A DNA stretch of 64,000 nt from an uncultured Bacilli bacterium (GTDB lineage Bacteria; Bacillota_I; Bacilli_A; RF39; UBA660). Positions 61,728-64,000 of the stretch are shown here, one piece after another. The stretch lies in assembly GCA_934153945.1 (NCBI GenBank), contig CAKPFM010000005.1, forward strand, positions 1-64,000, given 5' to 3'. Position numbers and translations under genes: made by a program. The number at the start of each line of letters is the position of its first letter. Position 1 is the stretch's first letter. A model generated the notes under the pieces. The model did no database searches and had not been told where the DNA came from. It saw only the letters and a program-made list of their open reading frames with translations.

Positions 61728-61731
61728 TTTT

Positions 61732-62523
61732 TTAAACTTCTTGATTTTTAATATAATTATCCATTTTTTCATAAATAGCATTATAGATGTCTTCTTCACT
61801 TATTACATCTATTAATCTTACGCTTCCGTATAAAGATAAATATGTTGCAACTTCAGTATAGACATTATGTGTTCCTTTTTCTGCTTGTTTCATCTTTTTA
61901 CCCATAATAGGATCATTAATATAATTATCATAAATCGCTTTTTCTGCTTTTAAAGCACCAAGCACTATATGTTTTTCACTTGAATTAGATCTCCATGATA
62001 AGTTTCTGAATCTTTCGGGATTATCAATAATAAATCTTGTTAATTCATATTTATCATCCAATCTTTCATCAACAGTTAGTGCTACTCTAAAGAAGCAACG
62101 TGACATAACTCCAAAGAAAATACCTCTACGAGTTCCTTGAGTAAATAACCAGTGATCTAAAAATGTTGAATTTGATTTAATTGGCATTGATTGCAAACTT
62201 GCTTGATATCCTACAGTAAAATTAATCCATGCCCAGAATCTCTCATCTGTTAAAATATAACGTGGTAAGTCTTTTAATGATTCATATAATGTAATTGAGT
62301 TTTCAAAATCAACTTTTGAATAATTTCCATCTTCGCTAACTTTTAATCTAAACTCAGGTATTTTATATTTCTTTTCATCATATAACTTCCCTGAATAAAT
62401 AGATGATAGCCAATTTGAATCATTTTGAAATGATTTTAAATTATTTGTTACTAATAAAGCATTTTCCTTTAATGTTTCTAATGCTTCATCTGTCATAAAA
62501 CAAATATTGATACTATTATTCAT
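61732..62523 (-). CDS. DUF6339-like protein
   Basis: 263 residues. ENSITLYESLKDLPRYILTD then ERFWAWINFTVGYQ, and FLDHWLFTQGTRRGIFFGVM, with SRCFFRVALT resemble DUF6339 proteins, which keep the order L-Y-xx-L ... R-x-W-x-x-L ... R-x-x-R-x-x-x-S-R. Function unknown. It overlaps the 301-residue gene by 8 bp (ATGAATAA), so it is translated with it. Some DUF6339 genes neighbour restriction or defence genes; here it closes a three-gene operon. Confidence 0.65.
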   Translation of the reverse strand: MNNSINICFMTDEALETLKENALLVTNNLKSFQNDSNWLSSIYSGKLYDEKKYKIPEFRLKVSEDGNYSKVDFENSITLYESLKDLPRYILTDERFWAWINFTVGYQASLQSMPIKSNSTFLDHWLFTQGTRRGIFFGVMSRCFFRVALTVDERLDDKYELTRFIIDNPERFRNLSWRSNSSEKHIVLGALKAEKAIYDNYINDPIMGKKMKQAEKGTHNVYTEVATYLSLYGSVRLIDVISEEDIYNAIYEKMDNYIKNQEV

Positions 62524-63421
62524 CTTCTTCCATACCTCCTATCATCATATTTTTAATAAATAGATTTGATATATCTTCAATTGAAGAAACAGTTGCGTAA
62601 TTCAATAATGTTTGTGATATTTCTTCAACTGGCATATCTGCAAAAATCTCATCCGTTAATTCTTCGTTATAATTCTTTTTATATGCAACCATAATGGAAT
62701 CAAACCAACTATGATTAAGTCTAATATAATCAATATCCACTCTTTCGTTTTTAAATTCTTGTAAGCATTTTATTAGTGAAGGAATTGCAATTATTGAGAA
62801 AAATATATTTTTGAAATAATCACGATTCTTTAAATTATCATAATATCCAAATTCCTTTTCTGGTAGTACTATTTTTATAAATTTATCCCCGGAATCAACT
62901 TTCATTACTTTCAATTCAGGATCTGTGCTTTTTATTACTCTAAATATTGATGATAATTTTTTATCTTCTGACTCATTATATTCAATTTTTGTAGTAAATC
63001 CATCATCAATAGCTAATATGTCATATTTTTCAATAGTAAACGAATATCCTTCATAATCATCCAAGAAATCATCGTTGCTATATTCAAACTCTTCTTTTGC
63101 ATATATAAAACTTGATATTTCAACTTTTCCTCTAAGATTATGCAATGGAATTATTATGTCTTTTGGTTCTATAGAAATAGATTTTACTGTTCTAAAAATT
63201 GTAGAAGAGCATTCAATAATTACTACTGCTTCTGCTTTCTTATCTACAATTAATTTTATTAATTCATCATTATCAATTTGAATATGTGCATTTTTAAGTA
63301 TTAAATTCTCATTATCACTTTCATCATCATATTCTAACGAATAATTACTATTCTTAAAACAACTTGCTATTTTTGAATTATTAATAGTTGGATATGGAAA
63401 TAATCTCTTACCTATTCGCAT
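62516..63421 (-). CDS. Unknown protein, island operon
   Basis: 301 residues, with no TM segment. N-terminus MRIGKRLFPYPTINNSKIAS, then a beta-rich middle (IIPLHNLRGKVEISSFIYA), and a C-terminal helical part (DYFKNIFFSIIAIPSLIKC ... VDIDYIRLNHSWFDSIM). I do not know the family by name. It overlaps the gene upstream by 14 bp and DUF6339 by 8 bp, so all three make one product set, perhaps a complex. Confidence 0.65.
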   Translation of the reverse strand: MRIGKRLFPYPTINNSKIASCFKNSNYSLEYDDESDNENLILKNAHIQIDNDELIKLIVDKKAEAVVIIECSSTIFRTVKSISIEPKDIIIPLHNLRGKVEISSFIYAKEEFEYSNDDFLDDYEGYSFTIEKYDILAIDDGFTTKIEYNESEDKKLSSIFRVIKSTDPELKVMKVDSGDKFIKIVLPEKEFGYYDNLKNRDYFKNIFFSIIAIPSLIKCLQEFKNERVDIDYIRLNHSWFDSIMVAYKKNYNEELTDEIFADMPVEEISQTLLNYATVSSIEDISNLFIKNMMIGGMEEDE

Positions 63422-64000
63422 ATATCTTCACCTCACAAGCATAGTAATCTTCTAAATCAGTATCTACCTCTATCTTATATTTAACGCCATTTTTTAGTTC
63501 AAAACCTTTTATAATTCCATTTTCAACATATCCTTCAGAACCATTTATTGAACAATTAGTTATTTGTGTTTTATATTTATTTCCACCATCATCTAAGTGA
63601 CTCATTTCTAAATCACAGTTTTCTTCGTCGTATAAAGAAGTAAATGATATTACATATTTTCCATTTTTCTTATCTGTAACAAAGTAACGATAACTCATTC
63701 CACTTAATTGAGCAATTTTCATAATATCTTTATTACCATCACCATCAAGTCCTTCTTCTTGATCTGAATCATGTGGTTCACCTGTTCTTCCACTATTAGT
63801 TCCTTCAGGTACTGGAGAGCCTTCCCCTTCTTCATGATCTCCAACATCAGGTTGTAATGCCATTCCTTCAGAATCTTCATAAACTCCTATTTTATCTTTA
63901 ACTTTATTCTTTAATTTCTTAACAACTTTAGGTTGCTCTGTTATTGTGATTTCTTCATTTGAACCTAATCCTGACTCACTATCTACAGATGGCAAATAGT
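63408..64000 (-). CDS. C-terminal part of an unknown large protein, 5'-partial
   Basis: The frame is open from the window edge to the stop at 63408 (about 196 codons visible). An acidic, Gly/Pro-rich linker (EDSEGMALQPDVGDHEEGEG and DSDQEEGLDGDG) separates what lies upstream from a beta-rich end domain (SYRYFVTDKKNGKYVISFTS ... YYACEVKIYANR). Such tails are found on large ATPase-type proteins of defence islands, but the catalytic part lies outside the window. First visible gene of the operon. Confidence 0.6.
   Translation of the reverse strand, partial: YLPSVDSESGLGSNEEITITEQPKVVKKLKNKVKDKIGVYEDSEGMALQPDVGDHEEGEGSPVPEGTNSGRTGEPHDSDQEEGLDGDGNKDIMKIAQLSGMSYRYFVTDKKNGKYVISFTSLYDEENCDLEMSHLDDGGNKYKTQITNCSINGSEGYVENGIIKGFELKNGVKYKIEVDTDLEDYYACEVKIYANR

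Larger units (their letters stand above)
61425..61731. other. Gap at a probable island edge
   Basis: 307 bp without a gene. It carries a minus-strand hairpin (61542-61567), a GC-rich patch with GGGGGCTCGCCC near 61571-61582, an 11-bp tandem direct repeat (61679-61700) and a terminator (61705-61727). The higher GC and repeats differ from the flanks. Confidence 0.5.

Overview
This window looks like chromosomal DNA of an uncultured, very AT-rich low-GC Gram-positive bacterium of the Bacilli (RF39/Mollicutes-like gut lineages are the best guess). It has a complete-looking peptidoglycan toolkit (MurC, MraY, MurG, MurB, FtsW, DivIB, FtsL, MraZ, RsmH), so it is walled. It reads TGG as Trp and uses TGA as a stop, so the code is standard rather than mycoplasmal. 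An oxygen-sensitive class III ribonucleotide reductase points to anaerobic growth. Most genes lie on the minus strand and start behind strong AGGAGG/AGGTGA sites.

Layout. 1-2.6 kb: partial Rpn-type nuclease/transposase gene and an OmpR/HK two-component pair. 2.7-10.3 kb: a lectin-like pseudopilin, murC, and a Tad-type machine (two TadE-like pseudopilins, TadZ, TadA, a TadB fused to an Ig-like domain, TadC). 10.5-13.9 kb: an operon of cysteine desulfurase, thioredoxin-like protein, DsbD-like thiol transporter and two small unknowns. 14-17.7 kb: a methyltransferase, three type IV pilin genes (two identical) and an orphan. 17.8-21.8 kb: nrdD-nrdG-dut facing a Crp/Fnr regulator across one shared palindrome. 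21.8-25.3 kb: radical SAM protein, a broken kinase-like gene and a tandem array of three ORF6N cassette genes. 25.4-40.3 kb: cell division and wall genes (ftsW, M23 hydrolase, ftsL, rsmH, mraZ, mraY, divIB, murB, murG, rnhC), interrupted between mraZ and mraY by a 4.4-kb family of 30-residue repeat proteins. 40.4-43.6 kb: a membrane-anchored Ig/cadherin-like protein next to a dockerin-bearing glucosaminidase. 43.8-51.8 kb: a divergent CDP-alcohol transferase, a glycosyltransferase and three large orphan proteins. 52-59.2 kb: Zn/Cd ATPase, ABC exporter with a TetR regulator, DUF308 membrane protein and an Fe-S uracil-DNA glycosylase. 59.2-61.4 kb: decaying accessory genes, including a DUF2441 gene with an in-frame stop. 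61.5-64 kb: the edge of what looks like an accessory island with a three-gene operon, cut by the window end.

How it fits together. The wall genes would take lipid II synthesis from UDP-MurNAc (MurB, MurC) through MraY and MurG to FtsW polymerisation, with M23 and glucosaminidase hydrolases remodelling the wall and the Tad machine and pilins displayed on it. The most unusual element is the repeat-protein family at 31-35 kb. Its 90-bp units are almost identical in DNA except at one codon that changes at all three positions, which looks like a modular recognition array. The ORF6N array at 23.3-25.3 kb, with conserved ends and swapped middles, is a second candidate diversity system.
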